From WHSV01 sp050693895 (GTDB lineage: Bacteria > Actinomycetota > CADDZG01 > WHSQ01), in the NCBI GenBank assembly GCA_050693895.1, contig JBOGWS010000104.1, positions 13,994 through 77,993 of the forward strand: a DNA stretch of 64,000 bases, given 5' to 3'. Positions 14,890 to 24,568 of the stretch are shown here, in pieces; position 1 is the first letter of the stretch, and each line of letters begins with the position of its first letter. The notes under the pieces are model-generated. The model did not search any database and had not been told where the DNA came from. It was given only the letters and a program-made list of their open reading frames with translations. A program made the translations under genes and the position numbers.

Positions 14890-16814
14890 TGGACCGCCGT
14901 CGCCGCACAACGCGATCACGGGGGTCGGGCCGCAGGAGGCCGGCCCCCGCTTCGCGCGCGGAAGCCGGTCGGTCCTCCCGGCACCTCCGCAGCGTGCCGG
15001 CCAGTCGGCGGTCCGGCCGAGCTCGCCCCGCAAGACGCTCGTCGAGCCGAGCTCGGAAGGCGCAGCAGCGTCCCTCGTTGTCGCCCCGGCGTCTCGTCGG
15101 TGCCTTCGTCGTGCTCGCGCTGCTCTTCGGGCTCATGGGGGCCAGGCTGTTCATGCTGCAGGTAGTCGAGCGCGATGAGTTCCAGCAGATCGCCGCCGAG
15201 CAGCGCATGACGAAGATCGAGTTCCCCGCCCGGCGTGGCACCGTGCTCGATCGTGACGCAGAGACGATGTCGATCTCGGTCGATCTCCAGGTCATCTACT
15301 CGGATCCGACGCTCATCGACGATCCTCGCGCTGTGGCGGCCCAGCTCGGGCCGGTCCTCAAGAAGAAACCGGAGTCACTCGTTGGGTCGCTTTCGGGCAC
15401 GTTCGAGGGCGACCAGTTCGAATACGTCGCGCGCCAGGTGAATCCGAGGGTGGCGAAGAAGGTGGCGGCCATGGAACTGCCCGGCATCTTCTTCGAGGCC
15501 GAGCCCAAGCGGTTCTATCCGAACGGCCGCATGGCGTCGCACCTCCTCGGGTTCGTCAACGTCGACGGAACCGTGATGGAGGGCGTCGAGGCCCAATACA
15601 ACAACGTCCTTGCAGGGGAGCCAGGAGTGGTTCGGTTCGAGAAGGACACGTTCGGGAACCAACTGCCGCAGGCCGACTCGACCTTCGAGCAGCCGGAGCC
15701 CGGGCGGTCGATCCTCCTCACCATCGACAAGGACATTCAGTACTTCACCGAGATCGCGCTGATGAACGCGGTCCGTCAGTACAAGGCCGTTTCTGGGACG
15801 GCGATTCTCATGCGGCCCAAGACGGGCGAGATCCTTGCACTCGCGAACGTTCCGGACTTCGACCCCAACAAATACAACGAGTTCTCGAACGACGAACGAC
15901 GCAACAGGGCGCTCGCCGATGTCTACGAGCCGGGCTCCATCTTCAAGGCGGTAACTCTGGCTGGGGCGCTCAGCGAAGGGGCAGTCTCACCCGAGACCAC
16001 TTTTACGGTTCCCGATCAACTGCAGGTGGCGGACCGGGTCATTCACGACTCGTCTCCACACGCGACCGAGAAGATGGACGTGCGCCAGATCATCACCGAG
16101 TCCTCGAACGTGGGAACGGTGATGATCGGACAGAAGCTCGGGAGCGAGGGTCTCGACGAGTACGTCCACCGCTTCGGGTTCGGCAGCAAGACCGGGCTCG
16201 ATTTCCCCGGCGAGTCGCCGGGGATCGTGCGCCCGCTCGAGGACTGGTCCGGTTCGAGCATCGGGAACATCCCGATCGGCCAGGGAGTTGCGGTGACCCC
16301 GCTTCAGATGGTGTCCGCGTACGCCACGATCGCGAACCGCGGCGTCTGGGTCGAGCCTCGCATGCTGGCGGGAACCATCGGTGGCGACGCGAAGCTGGAC
16401 CCCGCGGCCCCTTCGTCCAAGAAAAGAGTTCTGGAGGGGGGAGTGGCCAGGACGGTGACCCGCATCCTCTCGGACGTCGTAAGCAAGGGCACCGGCATGC
16501 ACGCGCAGATCCCGGGCTATGAGGTGGCAGGTAAGACCGGCACGGCCCAGAAGGTGCTCGAAGAGGGTGGTTACGGCGACGACTATTTCGCCAGCTTCGC
16601 GGGATACGCGCCGGCAAGGAGGCCGGAGATAGCGGCGATCGTGATACTCGATTCACCGACGCCGATCTATGGAGGTCTGACCGCGGCGCCGACCTTCGCG
16701 CTCATCGTGCAGCGTGCGCTCAGAGAGCTCGCCGTCCCGCCCTCCAACAACGCCGAAGAGGCGGCAAGGGCAATCGCGGCGGACGAGGACAGCTCGCTAC
16801 CGGCTCAGGACTAG
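14889..16814 (+). CDS. ftsI: Septal peptidoglycan transpeptidase FtsI (PBP3 class B)
   Basis: 641 residues. A very basic N-terminal cytoplasmic tail of about 60 residues precedes the membrane anchor (LVGAFVVLALLFGLMGARLF), a dimerisation domain and the transpeptidase. Active-site motifs: SxxK in PGSIFKAV (about Ser350), SxN in TESSNVG, and KTG in AGKTGTAQ (about 549). It cross-links septal wall together with FtsW. GTG start, one-base overlap with ftsL. The basic tail contains an antisense copy of the GC hairpin element (15006-15031), read as RRSGRARPA. Confidence 0.95.
   Translation: MDRRRRTTRSRGSGRRRPAPASRAEAGRSSRHLRSVPASRRSGRARPARRSSSRARKAQQRPSLSPRRLVGAFVVLALLFGLMGARLFMLQVVERDEFQQIAAEQRMTKIEFPARRGTVLDRDAETMSISVDLQVIYSDPTLIDDPRAVAAQLGPVLKKKPESLVGSLSGTFEGDQFEYVARQVNPRVAKKVAAMELPGIFFEAEPKRFYPNGRMASHLLGFVNVDGTVMEGVEAQYNNVLAGEPGVVRFEKDTFGNQLPQADSTFEQPEPGRSILLTIDKDIQYFTEIALMNAVRQYKAVSGTAILMRPKTGEILALANVPDFDPNKYNEFSNDERRNRALADVYEPGSIFKAVTLAGALSEGAVSPETTFTVPDQLQVADRVIHDSSPHATEKMDVRQIITESSNVGTVMIGQKLGSEGLDEYVHRFGFGSKTGLDFPGESPGIVRPLEDWSGSSIGNIPIGQGVAVTPLQMVSAYATIANRGVWVEPRMLAGTIGGDAKLDPAAPSSKKRVLEGGVARTVTRILSDVVSKGTGMHAQIPGYEVAGKTGTAQKVLEEGGYGDDYFASFAGYAPARRPEIAAIVILDSPTPIYGGLTAAPTFALIVQRALRELAVPPSNNAEEAARAIAADEDSSLPAQD
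15006..15031 (-). repeat. GC hairpin element, antisense copy in ftsI
   Basis: On the minus strand the core matches subfamily A with one arm change (CGA for CGG) and CCGCCG at the end. It is translated from the opposite strand relative to most copies, in the disordered basic tail of FtsI. Confidence 0.8.
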
Positions 16815-16825
16815 GCTCGTAGCCC

Positions 16826-18421
16826 ATGAGCCCCCAGCCCTCAGGCACCAAGGAGCTAGGCCCGCTGGCGCGCGCCGCGGGTGATGCTCTCGTGTCCGTA
16901 ACGGGCGAGGAGGCCACGCGCATCGCCGGCGTGACCCTCGACTCCCGCCGGGTGTCGGAGGGTGACGTTTTCTTCTGCGTGCCGGGTCTCCTGCACGACC
17001 GCCACGATTTCGCTCCGGCCGCGGTCGAGGCGGGAGCCGCGGCTCTCGTGGTCGAACGCCCGCTCGGCCTCGGAATTCCCGAGGTGCGGGTCACCGATGC
17101 CCGAGTGGCGATGGCGCGCATGGGGGCCGAGTATTACGGGCGCCCGGGTGACGACCTCATGTTGCTCGGCGTCACCGGCACGAGCGGAAAAACCACCACG
17201 ACCTGGCTTCTCGAGCCGATCCTTGCGGCGGCGGGTCACGTCGCCGGGTTGATAGGAACCATCGAGACGCGCATCGCCGGCGAACCCAGGCCCGGGGTGA
17301 GAACCACGCCGGACTCGCTGGATCTCCAGCGAACCCTGGCCGAGATGAGGGCGGCGGGAGTCACCGCGGTCGCGCTCGAGGTCACCTCCCACGCGCTGTC
17401 CCTGCACCGCGTCGAGACGTTGTACTTCGAGGCTGCTGCCTTCACCAACCTCACCCAGGACCACCTCGATTTTCACGCAGGTATGGAGGATTACTTCGAG
17501 GCGAAGCGGTCATTGTTCGTGCCCGACAGAGTCGGTCACGGGGCCATCAACGTCGACGACGCCTACGGCCGGACCATCAAGAAATCGGCAACCGTCGACA
17601 TGCTCGGGTTCGGAGTCGCTGGAGACGCCGATGTGCGGGCGGAGTCCCTCAGGACCGGCCCATGGGGAATGGAGTTTGTCGCACTGAGCCCGCTGGGAGA
17701 GCTCAAGATCAAGGTCCCACTCATCGGCGAGTTCAACCTCTCGAATTGCCTTGCGGCCGTGTCGGTTGCTGTCGCGGCGGGGATAGCCCCCTCCGCGATC
17801 GAGGCCGGGCTGCAGTCCGTCAAGGCCGTTCCCGGCCGCTTCGAGACAGTAGACGCAGGACAGCCGTTCTCGGTCGTCGTGGACTACTCGCACAAACCGG
17901 ACGCGCTCGACAACGTATTGCGCGAAGCACGACGGATCGCGCAACCGAAACGCGGGGCGCGCTCGGGCGGACCGCAGAAAGGCGGGGCGCGCTCGGGCGG
18001 ACCGCAGAAAGGCGGGGCGCGCTCGGGCGGACCGCAGAAAGGCGGCGGTCGCGTCATCTGCGTCTTCGGATGCGGAGGCGATCGCGATCGCGCGAAGCGC
18101 CCCCTCATGGGTCGGGTCGCGGCCGCGGGCGCAGACATCGTCGTGGTCACGTCGGACAACCCGCGCAGCGAGGACCCGGAGGCCATCATCGCCGAGATAG
18201 TCCATGGCGTCGCCGCCGAGCGCTCCGGCGGACCCGACGAGTCCATCGTCGATCGCAGAGCCGCCATCGAATTCGCCATCCACGCGGCCCGCGACGGTGA
18301 CGTCGTCGTGATCGCGGGGAAGGGTCACGAGTCGGGCCAGGTGTTCTCGGATCACACCGAGCCCTTCGACGACCGCATCGTGGCCCGTGAGGCACTCGCG
18401 GCCGGGGGCTGGAGCGCCTGA
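16826..18421 (+). CDS. murE: UDP-MurNAc-tripeptide ligase MurE (meso-DAP type)
   Basis: 531 residues. It shows the substrate-binding N-terminal domain (GVTLDSRRVSEGDVFFC), the ATP loop GTSGKTTT, and a C-terminal domain with DNPRSEDP, the signature for meso-diaminopimelate as the added amino acid. The central-to-C-terminal junction carries a 30-residue insertion (376-405), three tandem GC elements, just before the conserved GRVICVFGCGGDRDR. Without the insertion the length is normal (about 501). It is separated from ftsI by only 11 bases and overlaps mraY by one base; murF, normally between them, is missing. Confidence 0.95.
   Translation: MSPQPSGTKELGPLARAAGDALVSVTGEEATRIAGVTLDSRRVSEGDVFFCVPGLLHDRHDFAPAAVEAGAAALVVERPLGLGIPEVRVTDARVAMARMGAEYYGRPGDDLMLLGVTGTSGKTTTTWLLEPILAAAGHVAGLIGTIETRIAGEPRPGVRTTPDSLDLQRTLAEMRAAGVTAVALEVTSHALSLHRVETLYFEAAAFTNLTQDHLDFHAGMEDYFEAKRSLFVPDRVGHGAINVDDAYGRTIKKSATVDMLGFGVAGDADVRAESLRTGPWGMEFVALSPLGELKIKVPLIGEFNLSNCLAAVSVAVAAGIAPSAIEAGLQSVKAVPGRFETVDAGQPFSVVVDYSHKPDALDNVLREARRIAQPKRGARSGGPQKGGARSGGPQKGGARSGGPQKGGGRVICVFGCGGDRDRAKRPLMGRVAAAGADIVVVTSDNPRSEDPEAIIAEIVHGVAAERSGGPDESIVDRRAAIEFAIHAARDGDVVVIAGKGHESGQVFSDHTEPFDDRIVAREALAAGGWSA
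17951..18040 (+). repeat. GC hairpin element, three tandem 30-base copies in murE
   Basis: Units 17951-17980, 17981-18010 and 18011-18040; units two and three are identical and the first differs only in its first base. Arms are CGC/GCG, unique to this locus (subfamily C). Encodes GGARSGGPQK three times, with a GAAA tail between cores. Confidence 0.95.
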
Positions 18422-19464
18422 TGCTGAGCATCGGAATCGCCGCGATCATCGGTATGGCCGTGACGCTTCTGGGGACGCCGGTGGCGGTCAAGCGTTTCCG
18501 CCGCCAGGGGTGGGGGCAGCTGATCCGAGAGGAGGGGCCTCAGGCACACTACGAGAAACGCGGAACTCCGACCATGGGCGGGCTCGTGATCCTCGTTGGA
18601 TGCGTCCTCGGTTACCTGGCCGGGCACGTCGGCAGCGAGGGGTTCAACCAGTTCACCGACTCGGGGCTACTCGCGTTGTTCGCGATCATCGCGTTCGCGT
18701 TCCTTGGGTTCCTCGACGATTTCATCAAGATTCGCAAGTCGCGCTCGCTCGGGCTCAGCAGCAGCGCCAAGTTCATCGGCCAGCTCGTGATCTCGGTCGT
18801 CTTCGCCTACGTCGCGTTGGAGGTCGTGGGCATCGGAGACGACGTTTCTTTCTTCCGCTCGACCGCCATCAATCTCGGGATCCTCTTCTATCTCTGGGCT
18901 TTCTTGATCATCGCCGCGACATCAAATGGTGTGAACCTGACCGACGGAATGGATGGGCTCGCGGTCGGTTCGGCGGTTCCCGTCCTCGCATCGTTCGTCG
19001 TGATCGCGTTCTGGCAGTTCCGGCACCCGGTCTTCTACGACATCGTCGAAACAGGATCGGACCCCTTTGATCTCGGTCTGGTGGCCGCCGCGCTCTTCGG
19101 CGCCTGTGCCGGGTTCCTGTGGTGGAATACGGCCCCCGCCAAGATCTTCATGGGTGACACCGGCTCGCTCATGCTCGGGGGAGCCATGGCGGTGTTCGCA
19201 ATGCTCCTCAACACCGCGCTCCTGCTCATCCTCCTTGGGGGCCTCTACGTCCTCGAGACCATCTCGGTCATCGTGCAGGTCGCGGTCTTCAAGAGGAGTG
19301 GCCGGCGGCTGTTGCTCATGGCGCCGATCCACCACCACTTCGAGCTCTACGGGTGGCCGGAGTACTCGGTGATCGTTCGCTTCTGGATTCTGTCCGGCAT
19401 GTCGGTCGCCTTCGGGATCGGTCTCTTCTACGCCGACTTCCTGTCAAAAGGGGGCCTCGTGTGA
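18421..19464 (+). CDS. mraY: Phospho-MurNAc-pentapeptide transferase MraY
   Basis: 347 residues, polytopic membrane enzyme that makes lipid I. Recognised by GTPTMGGL near the N-terminus, FLGFLDDFIKI, NLTDGMDGLA, the magnesium-binding MGDTGSL and the HHHFE motif (IHHHFELYGW). About ten hydrophobic segments. ATG 18421 overlaps the murE stop by one base, and murD overlaps the end by four (GTGA). Confidence 0.97.
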   Translation: MLSIGIAAIIGMAVTLLGTPVAVKRFRRQGWGQLIREEGPQAHYEKRGTPTMGGLVILVGCVLGYLAGHVGSEGFNQFTDSGLLALFAIIAFAFLGFLDDFIKIRKSRSLGLSSSAKFIGQLVISVVFAYVALEVVGIGDDVSFFRSTAINLGILFYLWAFLIIAATSNGVNLTDGMDGLAVGSAVPVLASFVVIAFWQFRHPVFYDIVETGSDPFDLGLVAAALFGACAGFLWWNTAPAKIFMGDTGSLMLGGAMAVFAMLLNTALLLILLGGLYVLETISVIVQVAVFKRSGRRLLLMAPIHHHFELYGWPEYSVIVRFWILSGMSVAFGIGLFYADFLSKGGLV

Positions 19465-20858
19465 CCGAGCGAGAGCAAGTACGGGCGGGCGGAGCCGAGT
19501 GGTCCGGGAGGCGAGTGCTCGTGGTTGGTCTGGGCGCAAGCGGCTACGCCGCGGCCCGCGCCCTCGCGGGTCTCCAGGCGAACGTGAAGGTCACAGAGGG
19601 CGCAACGTCCGAGGTCATCGAGGAGCGCGCCGAGCGATTGCGACTCGAGGGCGTCGAGGTTTCGACCGCGGGTCACGACGACGACGTCGTGGACGCCGAC
19701 GTCGCGGTCGTGAGTCCCGGAATTCCTCCACATGCCACCGTGATGACACACCTCGCCTCGGCGGGCGTCGAGGTCATCAGCGAGGTCGAGCTCGCTTTCA
19801 GGCTCGCGCGCTGCGACTTCGTCGCCGTCACCGGTACGAACGGCAAGACGACCACGACGAGCCTGCTGGCTGCGATGCTGTTGGAATCGGGCCGACGCTC
19901 CGTGGCGGCCGGCAACATCGGTCTGCCACTCATCGACGCGGTCTTCGAAGTGCCGGACGATGGTGTCATCGCGGTGGAAGTCTCCAGCTTTCAACTCGCC
20001 GGGATAAGCGAGTTTCGCCCGCGCGTCGCCGTGCTCCTCAACGTCGCAGAGGATCACACCGACTGGCACGGCAGCTTCGACAACTACATCGCATCGAAGG
20101 CCCGCATCGCCATGAACCAGATGCCCGACGACGTCTTCATCGTCAACCGCGACGACGCGGCGGCGCGGTCGGTGTCCGAGGGCGTCACCTCTCGGGTCGT
20201 CCCCTTTTCCGAATCATCCCTGCCAGAAAACGGCATCGGATGGGATAGGGACCGGCTCGTCTGGCGGGGGCGCGAGGTGCTGGCCGCGGACCGCGTGCCG
20301 CTTGCGGGGGCCGCGGGGCGCGAGGACGTCGCGGCCGCCGCGGGAGCAGCACTCGAGTACGGAGCCGATGTCGACGAGGTTCGGCGCGCGGTCGAGTCGT
20401 TCCAACCCCTGCGACACCGGCTCGAGGTCGTCGCCCGTGCCGATGGAGTGACGTACGTCAACGACTCGAAGGCGACGAACCCGCATGCGACGCTCGCTGC
20501 CACCAAAGGACTTCGTGACGTCGTACTCATCGCGGGGGGCCGGGCCAAGGGCATCGATCTCTCGGTTCTGCGAGCCGCGGTGCCGCCGGTGGTCGAGGTG
20601 GTGGCCCTGGGAGAGGCGTCGGACGAGGTCGAGCGCGCGTTCGACGGACTTGTGGAGGTGACCGCGGTCGGCTCGATGCGCGAAGCGGTCGGCGTGGCCA
20701 GCGCAAAGGCAATTCCTGGAGGATCCGTCTTGCTCTCGCCCGCCTGTGCTTCGCTGGACATGTACGAGAGCTACGCACAGCGGGGCGAAGCGTTTAGTCG
20801 CGCCGTGAGCGAGGTCCTTGAGCGCCGGAAGGGGAGTGAAGAGCATGGCGACGAATAG
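19461..20858 (+). CDS. murD: UDP-MurNAc-L-alanine:D-glutamate ligase MurD
   Basis: 465 residues. N-terminal Rossmann-like domain (RRVLVVGLGASGYAAARAL), ATP loop VTGTNGKTTTTS, EVSSFQL, and the C-terminal YVNDSKATNPHAT motif typical of MurD. The GTG at 19461 overlaps the mraY stop; the open frame upstream only shadows mraY. The end overlaps ftsW by 14 bases. Confidence 0.96.
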   Translation: MTEREQVRAGGAEWSGRRVLVVGLGASGYAAARALAGLQANVKVTEGATSEVIEERAERLRLEGVEVSTAGHDDDVVDADVAVVSPGIPPHATVMTHLASAGVEVISEVELAFRLARCDFVAVTGTNGKTTTTSLLAAMLLESGRRSVAAGNIGLPLIDAVFEVPDDGVIAVEVSSFQLAGISEFRPRVAVLLNVAEDHTDWHGSFDNYIASKARIAMNQMPDDVFIVNRDDAAARSVSEGVTSRVVPFSESSLPENGIGWDRDRLVWRGREVLAADRVPLAGAAGREDVAAAAGAALEYGADVDEVRRAVESFQPLRHRLEVVARADGVTYVNDSKATNPHATLAATKGLRDVVLIAGGRAKGIDLSVLRAAVPPVVEVVALGEASDEVERAFDGLVEVTAVGSMREAVGVASAKAIPGGSVLLSPACASLDMYESYAQRGEAFSRAVSEVLERRKGSEEHGDE

Positions 20859-22107
20859 CAGCGCGTTTCAGGTTCGTCGCGCGCGCTCCGAGGACGAATC
20901 CGGTTCCCCGACCGCCAGCTTCGGTCACCCTGTGGTGCTGCTCACCACGACCATCAGCGCGTTGCTCGTCGTGGGGATCGTGATGATCCTGTCGGCAAGC
21001 TCGGTTCAGTCGTTCGCGAGCTACGGGTCGTCCTTTGTCTTTTTCAAGAAGCAACTTGTGTCGGTCGCACTCGGTCTCGCAGCGTTCTTCGTCGCCTACC
21101 GGATCGACTACCGGCGGCTGAAGGGATTCGGCTATCTGTTGCTTCCCGGCGTCGCTCTGTTGCTTTTTCTCGTGCTCCTTCCGGGAGTGGGTGTGACGGT
21201 GGGTGGAAGCCAGCGATGGATCCGCCTGGGGTTGACCGACTTTCAGCCATCGGAGCTCGCCAAGTTCGCTCTCATCTTGTTCGCCGCCGATGTCTTCGCC
21301 CGCAAGGAGGAGTCGACCTTCCTCGGGTTCTCACATACGGCCATTCCGATGCTGCCGGCAATCGGCATCCTGGCCGGGCTGATCATGATGCAGCCGGACC
21401 TCGGGACGACGATGCTGCTGGCGTTCATCGCCATCGGGATGTTGTTCGTCGCAGGGGCGCCGCTGCGTCACATCATCCCCATCGGCTTCTCGGGAGCGGG
21501 GCTCGCGATCATGGCGGGACTCGCCGCCCCCTACCGGCGCGAGCGCATCTTGGCATTCATGGATCCTTGGAAGGATCCACTCGAAAGTGGCTACCACGCC
21601 ATCCAGTCGATGATCGCCCTGGGATCGGGTGGGTTTCTCGGCGTCGGCCTCGGTGCCAGCCGTCAGAAGTGGTCCTACATCCCGAACGCCCACACCGACT
21701 TCATCTACGCCATCATTGGTGAAGAGCTCGGCCTCCTCGGGACCTTCGGTGTGTTGGGCCTGTTCCTATTCCTCGCCTTCATGGGCATCCGGACCGCGGT
21801 CAAGGCCCCCGACCGCTTCGGCATGCTGATCGCGTCGGGCATCACGATCTGGATCTCCCTGCAGGCGCTCGTCAACATGGGCGCGGTCACCTCATCTCTC
21901 CCAATCACCGGCGTGCCACTTCCTCTCGTCTCTTTCGGGGGAACGTCGCTCGTGATCTCGCTTGCGGCCATGGGTGTCCTTCTCAACATCGCGAAGCAGG
22001 GCGAGGATGGTCCGACCCCGAGACGCAGACGAAAGAGACGCGCGGGGCCGGCTCGGCGTGACCGCAGGAACAGCAGGAATAGCGGAAGGCCAGCGCCCGC
22101 CCGATGA
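20845..22107 (+). CDS. ftsW: Lipid II polymerase FtsW (SEDS family)
   Basis: 420 residues with about ten membrane helices. It has GVGVTVGGSQRWI, the long extracellular loop with the SEDS motif region (FTGIRER-type replaced by YRRERILAFMDPW) and the PLPLVSFGGTSLV block. The ATG at 20845 follows GGGGAG; 20818 is an upstream alternative. The cytoplasmic C-terminal tail is basic and carries a GC element copy (22042-22066), read as AGPARRDRR. Confidence 0.94.
   Translation: MATNSSAFQVRRARSEDESGSPTASFGHPVVLLTTTISALLVVGIVMILSASSVQSFASYGSSFVFFKKQLVSVALGLAAFFVAYRIDYRRLKGFGYLLLPGVALLLFLVLLPGVGVTVGGSQRWIRLGLTDFQPSELAKFALILFAADVFARKEESTFLGFSHTAIPMLPAIGILAGLIMMQPDLGTTMLLAFIAIGMLFVAGAPLRHIIPIGFSGAGLAIMAGLAAPYRRERILAFMDPWKDPLESGYHAIQSMIALGSGGFLGVGLGASRQKWSYIPNAHTDFIYAIIGEELGLLGTFGVLGLFLFLAFMGIRTAVKAPDRFGMLIASGITIWISLQALVNMGAVTSSLPITGVPLPLVSFGGTSLVISLAAMGVLLNIAKQGEDGPTPRRRRKRRAGPARRDRRNSRNSGRPAPAR
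22042..22066 (+). repeat. GC hairpin element, single copy at the ftsW 3' end
   Basis: Subfamily B (arms CCG/CGT, one base off perfect pairing), followed by GGAACA as in hisH. In the frame used at hisH the changed base would create TGA, but ftsW reads it in another frame, so it is tolerated. Confidence 0.82.
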
Positions 22108-23201
22108 AGGTAGTTATCGCGGGAGGCGGAACCGCCGGCCACGTCAACCCTGCACTCGCACTTGCTCGAGCGATGTCCTCCGACGAGATCCTCTTTGCGG
22201 GAACGGAACGCGGCGCAGAGGCGGCGCTGGTTCCGGAAGCCGGCTATCCCCTCGAGATCATCGAGGTGCGGGGCTTCGACCGCTCGAAGCCGATGAGCAT
22301 CGTGCCGACCGGCGTCCAGGCGCTGCGCGCCACGAAGCAGGCCATCGAGCTACTGCGACGTACGAACGCCGATGTGGTGCTCGGCATGGGCGGTTACGTG
22401 AGCCTTCCCGCGTGCGTCGCGGCGCGCAGACTCCGGCTTCCGGTCGTACTCCACGAGCAGAACATCGTGTTCGGCCTGGCCAACCGGCTCTGCCGTCCGT
22501 TCGCCCGCACGATCGGCGTGTCGTTTGCAGACACGCTCGACCAAGCGGGGCGTAAAGGTGTCTTCGTGGGAAACCCCGTCGGTCCTGACATCGCCGGCAT
22601 TGATCGCGATCGGGATCGAAAGCGGGCATACGAACGATTCGACCTCGATCCGGGGCGACGTACGCTGCTCGTCTTCGGGGGAAGCCAGGGGGCCCAGCGC
22701 ATCAACGAGGCGGCGCTCGGTCTGACGTCCGAGTGGGCGGAGCGCGACGACGTTCAGATCCTCCACATCACGGGACGTCTCCAGGCCGAGACGTTCGCCG
22801 AGCAGGCGCGGCAGCGACTGGGCTCGGCCAAGCTCATCTATCGCGTCGAGGGCTACGTGGACGCCATGGTGCTCGCCTACGCGGTCGCCGACCTGGCTCT
22901 CTGCCGAGGCGGAGCAACCACGGTGGCCGAGTTGAGTGTCGTCGGGCTGCCGTCGATCGTCGTGCCCTATCCGTATCACCGGGACCGCCAGCAGGAGCGC
23001 CACGGCCTCATGCTGGAGCGCGCGGGTGCCGCGCTCGTGTTGCCGGACCAAGACACGACGCCGGGACGGGTGGCCGCCCTTGCGAGCGAACTGCTGGCGG
23101 AGGAGGGGCGTCTCAAGGAGATGCGTGAAGCGGCGCTCGGCGTCGGTCGTCCGCAAGCAGCCTCGGAGCTGGCACAACTCGTCAGAGAGGCCGCAGGATG
23201 A
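22104..23201 (+). CDS. murG: UDP-GlcNAc:lipid I GlcNAc transferase MurG
   Basis: 365 residues. N-terminal VVIAGGGTAGHVNPALALA (Gly-rich loop with catalytic His), LGMGGYVSLPA, VLHEQN, and the C-terminal FGGSQGAQRINE and CRGGATTVAEL blocks that bind UDP-GlcNAc. Peripheral membrane enzyme making lipid II for FtsW. ATGA overlap with ftsW and with murC. Confidence 0.97.
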   Translation: MKVVIAGGGTAGHVNPALALARAMSSDEILFAGTERGAEAALVPEAGYPLEIIEVRGFDRSKPMSIVPTGVQALRATKQAIELLRRTNADVVLGMGGYVSLPACVAARRLRLPVVLHEQNIVFGLANRLCRPFARTIGVSFADTLDQAGRKGVFVGNPVGPDIAGIDRDRDRKRAYERFDLDPGRRTLLVFGGSQGAQRINEAALGLTSEWAERDDVQILHITGRLQAETFAEQARQRLGSAKLIYRVEGYVDAMVLAYAVADLALCRGGATTVAELSVVGLPSIVVPYPYHRDRQQERHGLMLERAGAALVLPDQDTTPGRVAALASELLAEEGRLKEMREAALGVGRPQAASELAQLVREAAG

Positions 23202-24568
23202 TCGCAGACGCGCGCAGGGTTCATTTCGTAGGCATCGGAGGGGCCGGGATGTCGGCCATCGCCAAGGTGCTCATGGAACGCGGCTTCGAGGTATCGGGCT
23301 CGGACCTCAAGAGGTCGCGTGCCGCAACGATGCTCGAGGCCATGGGCGTCGGGATCCACATCGGTCATGAGGCGTCATTGGTGGACGGTGCAGACGTCGT
23401 CGTCATCTCGACCGCCATCCAGGAACGCAATCCCGAGCTCGTACGTGCCCGCGCGACCGGAATCGAGGTGATGACGCGCGGGGAGGCGTTGGCGGCACTT
23501 CTCAACGATTTGAATTCCGTCGTCGTCGCGGGAACTCACGGCAAGACGACAACGACCTCGATGATCGTGTCGGTGTTGCGCTCCACCGGACGCGATCCGA
23601 CTTATCTGGTGGGCGGAGGCCTGAACGACGTGGGGACCAACGCCCGGCTCGGGCGGGATGATCTCGCCGTCGCCGAGTCCGACGAAAGCGATGGGTCCTT
23701 CCTGTTGCTCACGCCACATGTTGCAGTCGTTACCAACGTCGAGGCCGACCACCTCGATCACTGGGGCTCCTTCGATGCCATCAAGGAGGGCTTCCGGTCG
23801 TGGTTGAGCGCGGTGAAAGAGGGAGGCGCGATCGTCATCCCCCATGGTGACGAAGTCCTGCGCGGGTACGCGCCCCCTGTTGGTGTCTCCCGCTTGACCT
23901 TCGGACCGGCCGGCGACGTCGATGCACGCGACATCAGGCCGCAGGTGTCCGGCATGTCGTTCACGCTGGTACATGGTGATTCTTCCGCGCCCGTTGCGCT
24001 GCGCGTGCCCGGCCGCCACAACGTTGCCAACGCGCTCGCGGCGGCGGCCGCCTGCCTCCAGGCCGGCCTTTCCATCGAGGCGATCGCGCGCGGGCTGGGC
24101 GAGTTCAAGGGCGTCGAGCGAAGATTTCAGATTCGCGGCGAGGTGGGCGGAGTGACGATCATCGACGACTACGCGCATCACCCGACCGAGGTGGAGGCCA
24201 CGCTCGAGGCGGCTCGCGCCGGGCCCTGGAAGCGCGTGGTCGCAGTGTTTCAGCCGCATCGATACTCCCGCACCCAGACGCTGCACGAGGCCTTCGGCGC
24301 GTCGTTCGGGGCCGCGGATCGGATCGTGATCACCGACGTCTACGGGGCGGGAGAGTTCCCCGTTCCAGGTGTGACTGGGAAGCTCATCACGGACGCGGTC
24401 TGTGCCCGCCTGCCCGGAAGAGCGGTCGCGTACCTTCCCCACCACGGCGAACTCGTTGCCTACCTGCGCGCGTCGTCACTGCCGGGCGACGCGCTGCTAA
24501 CCCTCGGGGCCGGAGACATAAGCGCGCTCGGGGAGGAGTTGCTTCGGGCTGCGGAGGCGCCGCCGTGA
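23198..24568 (+). CDS. murC: UDP-MurNAc:L-alanine ligase MurC
   Basis: 456 residues. Begins with VHFVGIGGAGMSAIAKVL, ATP loop VAGTHGKTTTTS, the ESDESDGSFL block and the C-terminal IDDYAHHPTEV and FQPHRYSR motifs, all diagnostic for MurC. First committed ligase of the stem peptide. Four-base overlaps on both sides. Confidence 0.97.
   Translation: MIADARRVHFVGIGGAGMSAIAKVLMERGFEVSGSDLKRSRAATMLEAMGVGIHIGHEASLVDGADVVVISTAIQERNPELVRARATGIEVMTRGEALAALLNDLNSVVVAGTHGKTTTTSMIVSVLRSTGRDPTYLVGGGLNDVGTNARLGRDDLAVAESDESDGSFLLLTPHVAVVTNVEADHLDHWGSFDAIKEGFRSWLSAVKEGGAIVIPHGDEVLRGYAPPVGVSRLTFGPAGDVDARDIRPQVSGMSFTLVHGDSSAPVALRVPGRHNVANALAAAAACLQAGLSIEAIARGLGEFKGVERRFQIRGEVGGVTIIDDYAHHPTEVEATLEAARAGPWKRVVAVFQPHRYSRTQTLHEAFGASFGAADRIVITDVYGAGEFPVPGVTGKLITDAVCARLPGRAVAYLPHHGELVAYLRASSLPGDALLTLGAGDISALGEELLRAAEAPP

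Noticed and set aside
14919..14950. GGGGGTCGG/CCGGCCCCC hairpin at the ftsI start as an element or operator
   Set aside because: Lies in codons for a basic tail; Arg/Gly/Pro codons in GC-rich DNA give such pairs easily.
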